Source of the DNA: Patescibacteria group bacterium
GTDB taxonomy: Bacteria; Patescibacteriota; UBA1384; CAILIB01
Direction: 5' to 3'
Assembly: GCA_018968785.1 (NCBI GenBank)
Contig: JAGWZN010000052.1
Coordinates: 1-6,211 of the forward strand
Length of the DNA stretch: 6,211 nucleotides
Shown here: positions 6,041-6,211 of the stretch, piece after piece
Layout of the letters: every line of letters starts with the position of its first letter
Position numbering within the stretch: the first letter of the stretch is position 1
Made by a program: the position numbers and the translations under genes
Notes under the pieces: model-generated
The model's input: the letters and a program-made list of their open reading frames with translations, nothing else
Told to the model about the DNA's origin: nothing
The model's database searches: none

Positions 6041-6211
6041 TTAATTGCTTTTTCCGCTTCCGCCAGCGGTAATAACGGTCCGGCCGCCAAAGTTCGCGCC
6101 TCCTCCCAAACCGCCGCCGAATAAACTGCCTCCCGCCGTTCGATTGCCAGCGCCGCTACTGCTACTGCTAGCGGACTGGCTGGTAATAGTTTGGGTGATC
6201 ACCTGGGTGCC
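6041..6211 (-). CDS. Probable HlyD/MacA-type periplasmic adaptor, C-terminal end only
   Basis: An open frame enters from the right edge and ends at TAA (6041-6043), giving the last 56 residues of a protein whose start lies outside the window. It begins GTQVITQTI, which fits the final beta strands of membrane fusion proteins (typical pattern L..GD.VVT), followed by a Ser-rich stretch and a Gly-rich tail (GGSLFGGGLGGGANFGGR) ending GGSGKSN. The 9-base gap to the ATPase gene and the adaptor-ATPase-permease order of macAB-like operons support the assignment. The low-complexity tail alone would not identify the family, so the call rests largely on context. In a MacAB-type system this protein would stand outside the membrane and guide substrate away from the permease. 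Confidence 0.6.
   Translation of the reverse strand, partial: GTQVITQTITSQSASSSSSGAGNRTAGGSLFGGGLGGGANFGGRTVITAGGSGKSN

Overview
This 6.2 kb window holds seven protein genes packed almost end to end. No RNA gene, insertion sequence, CRISPR array or gap over 50 bases was seen. TGA, TAA and TAG are all used as stops and the reading frames behave as standard bacterial code. The gene content suggests a bacterium of the Patescibacteria/CPR type or a similar uncultured lineage. The pointers are a MacAB-like export cassette with a small membrane-anchored DUF5666-like protein, and a RdgB/Ham1 domain of the 'GFP..S' variant. This assignment is an inference of modest confidence; purine synthesis genes are not universal in that group.

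Left side, plus strand (1-1155): the last 57 codons of purE, then a complete purC 11 bases later. These encode consecutive steps of de novo purine synthesis (AIR to CAIR to SAICAR). purC runs tail to tail into purM, and the two stop codons share the tetranucleotide CTAG.

Minus strand (1152-6211), read from right to left: the C-terminal end of a probable HlyD/MacA-type periplasmic adaptor, a LolD/MacB-type ABC ATPase, a MacB/FtsX-type permease (ATGA overlap with the ATPase gene), a small anchored DUF5666-like protein, a 420-residue two-domain protein, and purM. The spacings of 9, -4, 30, 47 and 34 bases suggest one long transcription unit or two closely joined ones.

The most notable object is the 420-residue protein at 2287-3549. 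Its N-terminal half is a Ham1/RdgB-like non-canonical purine NTP pyrophosphatase and its C-terminal half is an AlkD-like DNA alkylpurine glycosylase, in one uninterrupted frame with almost no linker. All four AlkD active-site positions (Trp, Asp, Arg, Trp) are kept. The protein may couple cleansing of the purine nucleotide pool with removal of damaged purines from DNA, and it sits directly upstream of a purine synthesis gene. The pyrophosphatase half departs from the family at several nucleobase-binding positions, so its substrate is open.
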